DNA from: Plazaster borealis | Lineage: Eukaryota > Echinodermata > Asteroidea > Forcipulatida > Labidiasteridae | Length of the DNA: 64,000 nucleotides | NCBI GenBank assembly: GCA_021014325.1 | Contig: CM037463.1 | Span: forward strand, 1,302,001 to 1,366,000 | Reading direction: 5' to 3' | In this document: positions 44,201 through 54,200 of the stretch, piece after piece | Layout of the letters: each line of letters opens with the position of its first letter | Numbering within the stretch: the stretch's first letter is position 1 | Translations under genes and position numbers: made by a program | Notes under the pieces: generated by a model | Told to the model about the DNA's origin: nothing | Seen by the model: only the letters and a program-made list of their open reading frames with translations | Databases searched by the model: none

Positions 44201-47200
44201 GTATAGTCTAAGGAGACTCACCTGTAGTTTGTAATATTTTCTGGGGTGTGACGTCACAAGATTTGAGGGAATCATAATCGAACATTGTTGACTTAATTAT
44301 CAAGCAGTTGCTAAGTGTTTTGAGCTCATTTATTAATTTCAGTAGAACTGGAGATAGAGTGATTGATTGTACAGAATCCAGAAATGGGGCAGTTTCCCCA
44401 GTAGTTGTAAATAAATGTGAAATAATTGTAAATACAATATTTTTTGTCGAAGAGACTTTCATTCAAGAGTAGCAAATGTCTTTCGCGTTACAGTCGCCCC
44501 AGGTTGACTGTGACAATGAGGTCAAGTAAAAGAGAAAACGAGGTTAGAGCAGACTGCCCAAGTTTGCAAAAGGACCATTTGTGTACTTATGACATGACTC
44601 TATGCTCAAAAAGATGTTGGATACCAGGCAAATCTCTGGTTGACAAAATAATGGTCCTTGTACAAACATGGTCATTGTGACATATCTAACAAATTATATG
44701 AAAATTCACACGGAGGGATGGGATTCAACAAAAGGTAAATTGAGTTTCCTGTTTGATTTCCCCGTTTTAGCCGATCTTGAGACAGTCACGCCGCCAAGTG
44801 CCAGCCTTGAGTTCGAGTCCTTGTTCGAGTTATAGGTGCTACAAGACAAAGCCCGAATCCAAGTCGACAAAAAAATGGACTCGAGACCAGCCTGGAGACC
44901 TCTAGCACTGCTGATAATCACATGTGATAATTTATTTATATGTACCTTTAGAAGGAGTTGTCCTCACTTCAAAAATATCTGCATCCTTTCTGGATTGTTT
45001 TGTCTCTTTTGCAATGTCAAGGGGACTCCGTTTGGTGCACCTCCTGGCAGATTTTATTAATCTTGACGGTGATGTAGCAGTATTAACTCTGAAAATATAA
45101 AATCATTTGTAGTTGTGAAAAAAGCTACACATGTAATGATTCCCAAGACATACCAAAATCTTTTCAGATGCTGTAATACTATTATACAATGTTAAAGTCC
45201 TCAACTTGTTTACATGTGCAGAGTTTAAACGAGCTTGCCTTCAATATCACTCAGTTCTGTGTGTTTATGAAAAGAAAGTCAAATAGCTCTCAGGCACTGC
45301 AAGAGTAATAGATGATGAGCATGGCTGCTTGCACTAACTAATTGTTTCCATACCATAAACCCATGTCATCCAAAGGTTGTGTTTTTGTTAATTAAAATAC
45401 TTGTACCAAGAGTGCTTAAGAAAACAGGCCTAACATCTTGGTTTTTTAAGTGTGGAAAAGCTTTAAGAAAATTATTTTAAAATATGAGTCTGTTGTTTGT
45501 AAAATATTAAATTTCAGTACTAGACATACTCTTCCCAGTGCAAATTATGATGAACCACCCAAAACATCTGGAATGCTGGGAATATGTTGCTACGCTTTGA
45601 GAATAACTGTTTTTTATGACCTGTTTTTACCATGGACCATAATCAGCCTGCACTCAAATGCACACATAAGGCCAAGTAACAAACTTTCTCGTCCCCGCCC
45701 GTCCACCTCCTTTTTAACCGCCGCCTCCTTTTTAAAAACTATTTACTATTCAGAAAAAAAGAAAAAAATCGAAAAAGAAAGGAAAAAAAGGGTAAAATTC
45801 GAAGAAAAAACCCCCAAGTTCCTTGGTTTATTTTTGCCTAAGAATTTTTCTATACTCTTTTTTTTCACCTTTGCAATACAACAGCTGTTTCTGAATTTTG
45901 AAACTTGCTTAGCAAGTGGACTTTGTTTTGTCATACATTGCATCAGTATACTCAAATAGCACAATATCTGTGAATAACTTTTTTTGTTAAGTCCGAACGA
46001 GAAACTCGTTACTTTTGTTACTTGGCCTAATATCCATTCACATGCAGTACAGTAAATACTACACAATGTACGGGCAGAGGTTTTACACATGTCCTCATTT
46101 ATGTCAGAACTGAGTGGGTGATTGATTCAAGGGAAGTTGGAGAACAAAAATGGTCTTACGGGCTGTGCTAGGTTCCAAATATCACAATTCAAGAAATAGG
46201 CCTACCAGTGAAGTTATGTTTTCCTTGGAAAATTTTGATTCAAAAACTAACAAAATGCTTATTGAACAATGTTACAAGTCAAGAGTTTGAGTTCAGCTTG
46301 ACAGAATTTTTGTGCAAGATCATATTAAAAAACATAATTACAAAATAGAAAAGAAACCAATGAAAATTTAATAAGTTGCCACTGATAATGCTCGGTACTA
46401 AAAAAAAAAGAGTTTAAAGAAGAACAAAAAAGGAAACAAAAAAAACACAACGTTGAGGCCCTTTACCATTTTTGGATAAATTGCTGTTTTATAGGCCTAC
46501 AAGGTGAATTTTCAATTAAAAAATCTACCTTCATGTGGAAATAACACCTCTGGTCTACATGAATTTGGGCTAATTTTCCTTGAAAGAAAAAGCAAATGCT
46601 TCTGTTCGCACTTGACAAATACAGCAGAAATACAATCAGAAATGCTTATTATTCAATGTATAAACCACAAGTTTCTGTGGGAAAACTTATTTTCTGCAAA
46701 TTCCTATCAGTTCCTGGTTTTGAGAAGACAAATTTTGGCCAAAACTGTATACAATTTAAAATATTTAATCAGAAAACAAAATGGGTAAAAATATATGATC
46801 TGTGCTCCTGTCTGCTACTACACTAACTGGGTAAATAAAGATTCTCTGCAATAACAATGCGAACAATTAATGTTAACTAATATTTTTTCATATTTTTTCC
46901 TGATTTGAGAAGCTGAAATTCCATTCATATATATTCTTCGTATCCATAACTACACTTTTGATGGGTCCAAAAATAACAAATATACCCATGGATGACATTA
47001 TTTCCGAAAATAAATAGCAGATCCACGCTAGCGTTTTAAACACCAGGTACCAATTTTATGTGGGCACGTGTGCACATGCGCGAAATGCGTAGTAACTCCA
47101 TTGACTTCCGGGTGATTTCATCAAGTGTGCGAACGAGTGTAGTTCAGAAAGTTCATATATCCTCCCGTGTCCGGTTTTCGATGTACTATGCCTTTTTCTT

Positions 47201-48601
47201 TGAATTGAAAAAAAAATAATGATGCCATATATCAACTGATGCCCTAATTACCTTTCTTTGTTTATAAGAAGTATGTAAAAATATATTAAAACTTGATAGA
47301 CATTGAAACTTTCACACCACGCACCAATCTTCGATGACTTCAATAGCGTCCCCGTGTTTTGAGTTTGACCTGTTTTCGAGGCAAACAAGAAAGTATGGTG
47401 TCCTGGTGAAGCCATACGCAGAAGAAACATCTGCAGTGACTTCAAGTGTTCTGTGAGACGTTGTGTATGACTCTATAGCCAGCAGTTGTCTTCATTTTAT
47501 TCAAAATATTTTTTATTTAATTTTAAAAATTACCATGGTAATTTGCAAAAACTATTAAAAAAATAAAAATTAAAAAAAAGTGTCAATAAGTCTTGGCTTT
47601 CAAATCTGATTTTTTAAAAAGTTTTGAATCTGTTTATGTTTCTTAACATTTATAATAAAGCATATCAATAAACAGTGATATTTGAATCACCAAGCCAATG
47701 TTTAAATTTTAATTTTATTAATAATAAATGATATGAGGGTTTAAAATAAAATTCTCCAGACTGTTAGAAAATGATATAAGGCACATGGCTTCTTTAAGCC
47801 TCTGTATTTTTTCCCCCAGAATGCTCAGCAGAATTTTAAGTCACATGATTTTATCATCGTGAATTGTGAATTAAAAAATTGTTCGATGAAACTTTTTCGG
47901 CGGGCAAAATTTTTTTTATGGCCCCGACAGTATGACATATTTATGTACCTTGTAGAAATGCCTAAAATACCACAAATTTTTGCAATACAAGTGCAACTTG
48001 CCAGTGGAGCCTCACATAATTCTAAGTTTTGGTCAAAGGAGAGGAGACTCTTTGCTTGGCAAGTCAAACCACAAAAATTGTATCTAGGGACTGTTTACAT
48101 CGCGCGCAGAGAGGTAAAAGATTTGCATCGATTTCAGGGACGCCCTGAAAACAGGACCTCCTACGATAGAGACGTCAATTTAAATTTTATTTTCACAAAT
48201 AATGTCATACAAGGATAAAATTTACAATTCTGACCCCAGCAGGCATGGAGTTCATGACGCAAGGAATATGTGAACGAAGTTTCAGCTTCCTTATCAGGTA
48301 TAAATATGAAAATATTTTGTTACAACATTTTTCGCAAAAGTTTGTAGTATGCAACCAGTCCAGAGGAGTCCAACCTACGTAAGAACGTAGCCCAAATTTC
48401 TATGCAAAGTGCACTACAGAATTAGAAGGGATACCCCCAAAACACTATCAGTCACTGAATAGTTCTACAAATAACAACACACAAAGTAACTTACCGTTTA
48501 CACCCACGTTGAGGCATGTCGCAAGTCTGTTTTGTGGGATTGTTGGTACCAAAAAGAAGAATTGCAGTTGTTTTTGCTACTTCTCCGCGTACGTCCGCCA
48601 T
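35145..48601 (-). CDS. KMT5A-like SET domain / zinc-finger fusion protein (gene 3)
   Basis: Seven exons on the minus strand (48495-48601, 44946-45088, 42215-42389, 41733-41943, 37968-40533, 36019-36060, 35145-35212) splice to 1103 codons with phases 2,1,2,0,1,1. Residues about 60-212 match the KMT5A (SETD8) histone H4-K20 methyltransferase SET domain: KGRGVF, GDFLLIYDGELI, CVDAS, RLVNHG, AGEEILCDYG, ELPW. Then come an acidic Ser-rich linker, two near-identical zinc-finger blocks (each C-x2-C-x9-H-x4-H plus C-x2-C-x11-H-x4-C) separated by eight 14-residue repeats, and a region beginning RRRHYIAQEMRLVGRLLISL. From memory the finger plus HYI region resembles a family seen in fish and invertebrate genomes, where it can precede a tyrosine-recombinase-like domain; none is visible here. 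Probable nuclear protein-lysine methyltransferase-like or DNA-binding protein. Confidence 0.75.
36019..36060 (-). CDS. Gene 3 exon 6: 42-bp acidic microexon
   Basis: Acceptor tttcatacag, donor gtaaag, phase 1 in and out. Encodes EIPLAGIDSDTEEQ. Phase and splice sites fit exon 5, but without transcript data the exon is a prediction. Confidence 0.55.
36618..36838 (+). repeat. 16-bp minisatellite
   Basis: About 13 units of cgacacccctatgttc with minor variants. Inverted units (tcggaacataggggtg) follow at 36898-36942 after the telomeric tract. Open frames through it are artefacts. Confidence 0.9.
36852..36880 (+). repeat. Interstitial telomeric repeat
   Basis: Four to five copies of CCCTAA (TTAGGG on the other strand), the metazoan telomere motif, between direct and inverted blocks of the 16-bp minisatellite. 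Confidence 0.85.
36965..37330 (+). mobile_element. tRNA-derived SINE, family b, copy 2
   Basis: aagctctggtgtttctgttc, B box ggttcgagtcccggtcgtga, aggggtaaaatgggtacctg, tatactccccagggagctga, gaagcactttgagacgccct and agcgcgatataaaaaccg, ending in an ATT microsatellite. The CACTTTGAGACGCC end is preserved, unlike in the 10.3-kb copy. Confidence 0.85.
37968..40533 (-). CDS. Gene 3 exon 5: zinc-finger blocks and repeats
   Basis: Acceptor gtgtttcag, donor gtaagt, 2566 bp, phase 0 to 1. It holds two copies of a block with NKHQACFFCAKLVTKISKHL, ASMRVNSTERATAFELLRNR, GNYYHNKMV and CPECLGFYRTSDLRKHITYFC, centred near 39650-40050 and 38610-39000. Eight repeats of about SSLLMNDFAEATPQ (39300-39630) end the first copy; the second has only one. 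After the second copy come HGRRFWGMDPQRRRHYIAQE and a Lys/Glu-rich helical region. Confidence 0.85.
39295..39632 (-). repeat. 42-bp coding tandem repeat in gene 3
   Basis: Eight units of 42 bp encoding variants of QSSLLMNDFAEATP. Substitutions are few (Met/Ile/Val, Glu/Ala, Ser/Asn), pointing to recent expansion or ongoing homogenisation. Confidence 0.9.
41191..41650. mobile_element. MITE family A, copy 10, split by an insertion
   Basis: Left end agggcccaatttcatagagc at about 41191, right end agctctatgaaattgggccc at about 41650. The interior is interrupted by element D (41329-41589), flanked by cataattttgtt on both sides. Intron 4 of gene 3. Confidence 0.85.
41329..41589. mobile_element. Element D copy inside MITE A
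   Basis: Runs from tataggatttgaggcattgc to tgtggattggggggac, flanked by a 12-bp duplication cataattttgtt (41317-41328 and 41590-41601). It lacks the 3' portion with the hammerhead-like segment found in the 23.6-kb copy. Confidence 0.8.
41733..41943 (-). CDS. Gene 3 exon 4: C-terminal half of SET domain
   Basis: Acceptor tattttcaag, donor gtaaag, phase 2 to 0. Encodes CVDASKEPEEGLVLWRLVNH, then QIDNTPTLCLFALRNIVAGE and EILCDYGIAEKELPWNKK. The S-adenosylmethionine-binding NH is kept. KMT5A has Y-D-Y-G where this has C-D-Y-G. A short direct duplication including a second ctttacc lies next to the donor. Confidence 0.85.
42215..42389 (-). CDS. Gene 3 exon 3: N-terminal half of SET domain
   Basis: Acceptor catttctacag, donor gtaagt, phase 1 to 2. 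Encodes GRGVFCKVDIPQGDFLLIYD and GELISAEEGERREF, then NLPNSDFSQRVTRM. The Tyr in LLIYDGEL occupies the position of the catalytic-pocket Tyr in the VEYHGDL motif of KMT5A. Confidence 0.85.
42690..44910. mobile_element. Probable 2.2-kb hAT-like non-autonomous element
   Basis: The ends cagtgctag and ctagcactg are inverted, and both carry reiterated gagtccgagtc-type sequence close inside (gtcgagtcc on the left, ggactcgag on the right). The flanking octamers ataataat and ctgataat match partly. No transposase frame is visible. Intron 2 of gene 3. Confidence 0.5.
44946..45088 (-). CDS. Gene 3 exon 2: pre-SET linker
   Basis: Acceptor attttcag, donor gtacat, phase 2 to 1. Encodes VNTATSPSRLIKSARRCTKR through EVRTTPSK, a basic segment leading into the SET domain, comparable to the region before GKGRGV in KMT5A. 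Confidence 0.75.
45089..48494 (-). other. Intron 1 of gene 3
   Basis: 3.4 kb, AT-rich. Purine/pyrimidine-biased stretch near 45750-45800 (aaagaaaaaaatcgaaaaag). No element or gene recognised; open frames at 45450-45959, 46504-46826 and 47825-48218 lack any sign of coding. Confidence 0.5.
48495..48601 (-). CDS. Gene 3 exon 1: start
   Basis: Reads MADVRGEVAKTTAILLFGTN through PQRGCK, donor gtaagt in phase 2. The ATG sits in a CpG-containing stretch with ggcgggaatggcggac-like context. A later in-frame Met (DMPQRG) is a possible alternative start. Confidence 0.65.
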
Positions 48602-51197
48602 TCCCGCAAAACTTCTGGGCAACCAACATGACAACAACAGAGGGCGCTATACATGTATGAACCAAAGATCGTGTAGCGCCGTGAACATACGATGAACGTG
48701 TGAAACTGCCAACTTACTGCATTCTGTGCTCTATTAACAACACGCTAAAAAAAACCGCCGTACTATCACTTTATTTTCATTTTCATTTTCATGGGTTATT
48801 CAAGGTCAGTGTAGATGAACTGAGGCAATTACTTTGTGGGGTACCAATGTTATACCCCACAAAGTTATCGTACTCCATATGGATAAGCCCCACTTGACAC
48901 AGTACCCCATAAGTTGCCCTGTACCGTCCCTTCTCTGTCAGCGCATTTCTTGAGATGGAAGCACACGGACAACGTTGTCAAAGACCTTATGCACTTATTA
49001 CTTTCAAACTCACTAATGTTTATGCACATGCTGGCAGAATTGGGACAGAGTAAGTGTAGTTGATGTTACTTTTGTATGTGTAGGCCTATATAAAATGTAT
49101 GTTAAAGAGATTTGTTGAGCTTTATGATTCGTAAAATAAGATGCACGGAAGTTTAATCTAACAATTACTCATACAAATTTTACAGAAAAATAAAGTGCTT
49201 TGCCATTGTTTGCTTATTGTTATTACTGTGGTTGTTGTTTTAGATACTTGTTTTGTGATTTTATCTTTCCAATTACCAATGGAACTCAATTATCTGTATG
49301 CGGACACAATAAAGAATTATATTCATATTCATAATTTTTTATCAGCAGACACATTATTTTGTGCTCCATTTGTTAGGCCTATTTATTTGTTTATTTGTTA
49401 TTATATTTTTAAATAATTATTGCTTTTATTGACCAACTTGCTGCCTGACAATTGATAAATGAAATTACCTAGGACACAAAAGATCTGTATTTATATTTGT
49501 AAGAATAAGATTGGTGTCCGATATATATTTTGGACAATTGATGACTTCTACGAAATTAAAAATAAACCTTTTTCCAGTTCTCTGAATCGATCTGAAACAA
49601 TTTGTTTGAATTCAGCAAGCTTTGCTTCGGCACAGTGTGTAGAAAAAAAGAGACAAACATTTCACTGATACAAGCAGTGCATTACAAAATATGAGTACCA
49701 GGTTTCCAAGACTTTTTCACAACTAAGTCTTTGGAAATGTTTCCTGAAAATATACTTTTCCAACTATCGATGATGTTGTGCCCCCCCCCCTCCCCCGCAC
49801 CCCATAGGCGTATGACCCAGGGGCAGGTGGAAACTGCCCTCTCGAATTCGGGCGAAACAGTGGGGACAAATCGGGCATAGAAAGCAAAAAACTATTTTTT
49901 TAAAGTTTATTTTGTACTGCCTTGTGTAAAATTTCGGGCAACAACCCTTTGCCCCCCAACCAAAGAGTCCCCATAAGCCCCGCCCACCATCCTATTTGCA
50001 ATACGCAATATGTTGGCACCAATGTCAATGATCTTAAAATATTTAGGTCAAAATGCCACAAAATAAAATGAGTTTCAGCCCGGAAGTACCGGTACCATAG
50101 GCTTCACCCAACACAGCCCGATGATAAGCTTATGGGTGCCGCCCGCAGTGCTGGTCTGACAATCACCAACAAATAATTTTCCTTGACCCAAGGATAACTG
50201 TTATTCAGCTAAACAAACCATAGCATATTGATCTCTGACCGACTTTATCCGGGTTTTGTGTAAAACGAATGTGTGGTTTAGGCTAGGCCTTGTATGGCCA
50301 AAATTAATATGTTAGACGAAGTTAATTTTAGCCTACGAACCGTCTATAGGGGCGGGGCACATGCAGGATAGCGGCCACTGATGTAAAAATGACAGATCGA
50401 AGGATTCCTAAATATCTCCTGGTTAGTTTTCCGGGAAATTTTACACAATGTCTGTTTAGAATAGGGAATCATTGACAATAAATTGCCGTTTGGTATTTTT
50501 TTCGGAGGTCCATTAGGTAGGGGTTAAATGGCTAAGAAAAGAACCAGTACAGCTGGGGTCATAATTATTTTAATATTAGGTATTAGCCTTTGAGCCAACC
50601 CATTGTTACGTCAGACCGCCATGCATGCAGTGCTTATAGGGCGTATCTAGTTTATCATTGTCATGCTTTTATTTGCTTTTCTAATATTACACCCTGGAGC
50701 ATACTGTTCAGGCAGTCCCAAAATAGAGTTTTTTGAGCAGAAATTTCATTTTTCATGGAACTATGGCAGAACCATGGAGCTCTAAGTCTAGCTGCATCGC
50801 AGAACTGCTTAAAGTTGGCCAACGGACTCCCCATTACTTCACCAGCTGAAATAAAAACGAATTTAAGGGCTAAGGGCATTATTTTGTATCATTATTCTAT
50901 CGTTGAAATTGATTGATTTGAGGGAGGATGTACGAAACGTTCCGTTTCTATAGCGAATCGATCATTATGAATTAAAATAATGATGTTTTGCAGTTACTAG
51001 GGCGACCTCTTGCGACGAAATTAGTTGGTATCAAAATGGTATCCGGCAAATAGGAGCGCTATTTCCAACGTGTAGGTGATATATGGGCTCCGTGAACCAG
51101 CCTGATACCGGTCATCGATTTACAAGATTTTACGTTGAGCTTTCCTTCCGACCATTAATTTGTCCGTCAAAATGAGCTGAAATCCAACTTCGTGAAA
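48602..51197. other. Divergent intergenic region between genes 3 and 4
   Basis: 2.6 kb separating two divergent start codons, so it should hold both promoters. No TATA box or known site can be assigned with confidence. 48829-48866 has a strong hairpin. C-rich tracts lie near 49780. No gene seen. Confidence 0.5.
48828..48863. repeat. 13-bp perfect hairpin
   Basis: actttgtggggta and taccccacaaagt are separated by about nine bases, about 230 bp upstream of the gene 3 start codon. Confidence 0.75.
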
Positions 51198-51242
51198 ATG
51201 GCCGGTATCTTCGCCCGGTATAACGAGCAAAGAGATTTTGGG
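51198..51242 (+). CDS. GPATCH8: Gene 4 exon 1
   Basis: ATG in cgtgaaaATGG context, 15 codons, donor gtgagt in phase 0. The next upstream in-frame region has stops, so this is the best start. Confidence 0.7.
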
Positions 51243-54200
51243 GTGAGTTGTTTAAAAAAAATTTCCTTTGCAAATGTGTTTTCTTGGGTCTCAAACACTG
51301 TGTGTGTGTAGTGTGTTACTGAAAACAAACAAACATGATGATCATGCGTGCATCGGATTTGCCCGCTGTATTAAATTTTTGATCTGCGTCGTTATTGTAC
51401 TTGTAGATAGAGCGACTGCTGGAATTTGTTGTAAAACATTATAGAATTTGGGGGAAAAACAATGCTTTTCGAGAGTGTGAATTATTGCTCATATATCTCA
51501 ACGATCCTTGACAACTTGCTCTTTTCCGAGTTTGACTTCACTTTGGTTGAAAAAACGTACACCATTCTGTCTCACAATTACGCGCACAAAATTGCTTTTC
51601 AACGTTATTATACCGGGATCGAGCACCAGTCCCAAAGTTTGGGTCCAATACTTTGTTGGGTTCCCATAACGAATTTCCCCCATAACAACCTTTACAACAA
51701 GGTCCAAGGATACGATCAATCAACTGCTACAATTGAATGGGGACCTGACTGATTTACTCAGTGCACAGAGCGCAATCAGGGTTTTGTGAAATCGTTTATG
51801 TACATTTAATGCGGTGCGGCAGGGTGCCATGGATCGCAAGCATCTCATGCCCGTCCCGCCTGCGCAAAGATTGTGCTTGGCGCGCTGAGTAAATAAGTCT
51901 GGTCATCATTAAATCATAGCAGTTGATCGTATCCTTGTTGTAAAGTTGTTAAGGGAACCCAACAAAGTATGGTTTTCGAGCAAGTTGGTTAGGCCCCCTA
52001 ATATGTGAACAAAAATTCAAACACGCGACTCGAAAAGCTTTTGATTTTTCCCACAAATGTGTCATGTTTTTTACAACAAATTCCAGCAGTCGGGCTAACT
52101 ACAACTTAGTACAGTAGCATTCAATCAGTAAGTTTCATGATCGAGAACAACGCTGATCAAAAATACCAGCGGGCAAAGAAATAGGATTGCATTGGTGCTA
52201 AGGCCAAGGATACAAAGTGGATTGGTCCTACTTACGGGAGCTAGGTAAGTATAGCCCAGGGCCCAATTTCATGGAGCTGCTTAAGCAGAAAATATTGCCT
52301 GCTAACAAAAAATGAGCACAATACCAGTCACAAATGGTGGTGAAATGGTATTTTGGCGGGTTACCTTATTCTGCTAGTTCTAAGCATTATTATTTGTGAA
52401 CTTGTTTTTTTAGTGCTCAAAATTGGGCCCTGGGTTGTTGGACTCCGCTGTTGCATACAACGCGACGGAGTCCAGATTCCAGGGTATAAAGAAAGGTCCC
52501 CTGCCATTGCGAAAAATTCATTAAAAATAGTTTCATATATGCTGCCCCTGGTCATTGCCTGCCCCCTTGAATCGTTCCAATAGAAATTTACAATGTCCTT
52601 TTACAGGTGCCCTTTACCAAGGAGAAAACGCCTTGGTGCCCTTGCCATTTTAAGTATAAATTTGAAGCGATCATTCAACTACTGTAATTAATCATCCACA
52701 ATTGACCAAAAAAACAACAACACAATTTTACAGTAAGCTTTGTTTTGGGGGAAACCCCAAAACCACATTCTGCAGATAAAACAAAAGTATTTTAATTTAT
52801 GGTGATTATAAATCTAACCCTTTGATCAAATGTTGAAAAGAAACTAATTCATAAAGTATGATCAGACCAGGCCTCAACCTTAAGCTTCAGAGGGTCAAGG
52901 CCACTTGGCCTCGAAGGCTCCAAAAAAGAGAGGGGCACCAAGGCCAACTGAAAGGGCACCAAGGCCATTTTCAAACTTTTATTTGTTAATGACTTATGTA
53001 TTCTCCAACACGCTCACTTGACAAAAAATCGTTGCCCCAGAACACAGAATTCTTGGACAAAATCATACAGACAAAATATTAAGAAAGTTAATTCCCTAAG
53101 TGCTCATCTGAAAAAATATCAATCCCGGATCACCATCGCCCCAACTCCCCACCCAACCCCAAGGCTCAATAAAATATGTTGTTCCGGAAAATTCAACCTT
53201 GAAGTTGAATATAAAATTCTTGAAAAACAATTTTCTTAAAAATAAATATGATTATGAAAATGAAAACGAATCCCCAACGCCAAATAATCTCACCCAAAAA
53301 ACCCCGCGTCTAAACGTTAGCACTTTGCTGCTACTCCAGCCAATTCGACCTCGTGCTTTTTCTTTACGTCTGTTAAGGGATTGCATGACGATGGATCAAT
53401 ATTGAATTGATAGATATGATAAAGATTTACGAAATTTTTGCACCGTTAACTAGTCCGATTTTGACATTTCCACGCGTGTACACAAACGTTTGTTTGGCGA
53501 CGAAAAAGAAAGTTGCAAGGCAGGCAGGTCACTGGTTCACAAACATTTATCCAATACATTTATCCAAAAGAACAAGCCTTGGATACCAGCAAAATAGCGA
53601 GAAAAAAACATAGACTGGATCCCACTTCTGGCCCCATCCCCTACACATACAGATTTCAATAGACAGAATCAATGCGAAAATGTGTAATTCAGTGTAGGGA
53701 CCTGTAGCCAGTCTATACATTAGAGTAGTCTGGTGCCGTGCTTTTAGTAGTGATCAACTCAACAACGTTTGATATGGTTGCCATGCCACATTCTCCACGC
53801 ACTGCAAGTATTTCGGTATTTTGCGCGATGCATGGCAAGCAGCATTATGAAAACTAGTGTGTGGGAGCGTACGCTACGTACGTCCAGAAACAATTTGACC
53901 TTAATTAAATGGGTCACAAAGTTAACATTATTTTTAATAACACTTTCAAATACATAATGTAATGGAGTGGAAAGGGGCACGACGGCCAAGTGGCCGTACG
54001 TGTTTTTTAAAGGGGCATCACGGCAATTCACCGGGGCATCGCGGCAATGGCCGCTGGTGGCCGCTGTTAAGGTTGAGGCCTGTCAGACAGTTGCAGATGA
54101 TATTGTACCGAGTTTACAAGAAGATTGCTGTTTGCCATGCAAACATAGAATCAATTTACAGCACTCTTAGTCATAACAAGTTTCATGTAACTATCAATGA

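Noticed and set aside
46504..46826. Two overlapping frames of 94 and 76 residues in intron 1 of gene 3
   Set aside because: No domain, no splice sites and AT-rich composition; chance frames.
51462..51752. 96-residue frame inside the long inverted repeat
   Set aside because: Opposite-strand frames of similar length overlap it and its mirror arm is not open; no recognised domain.
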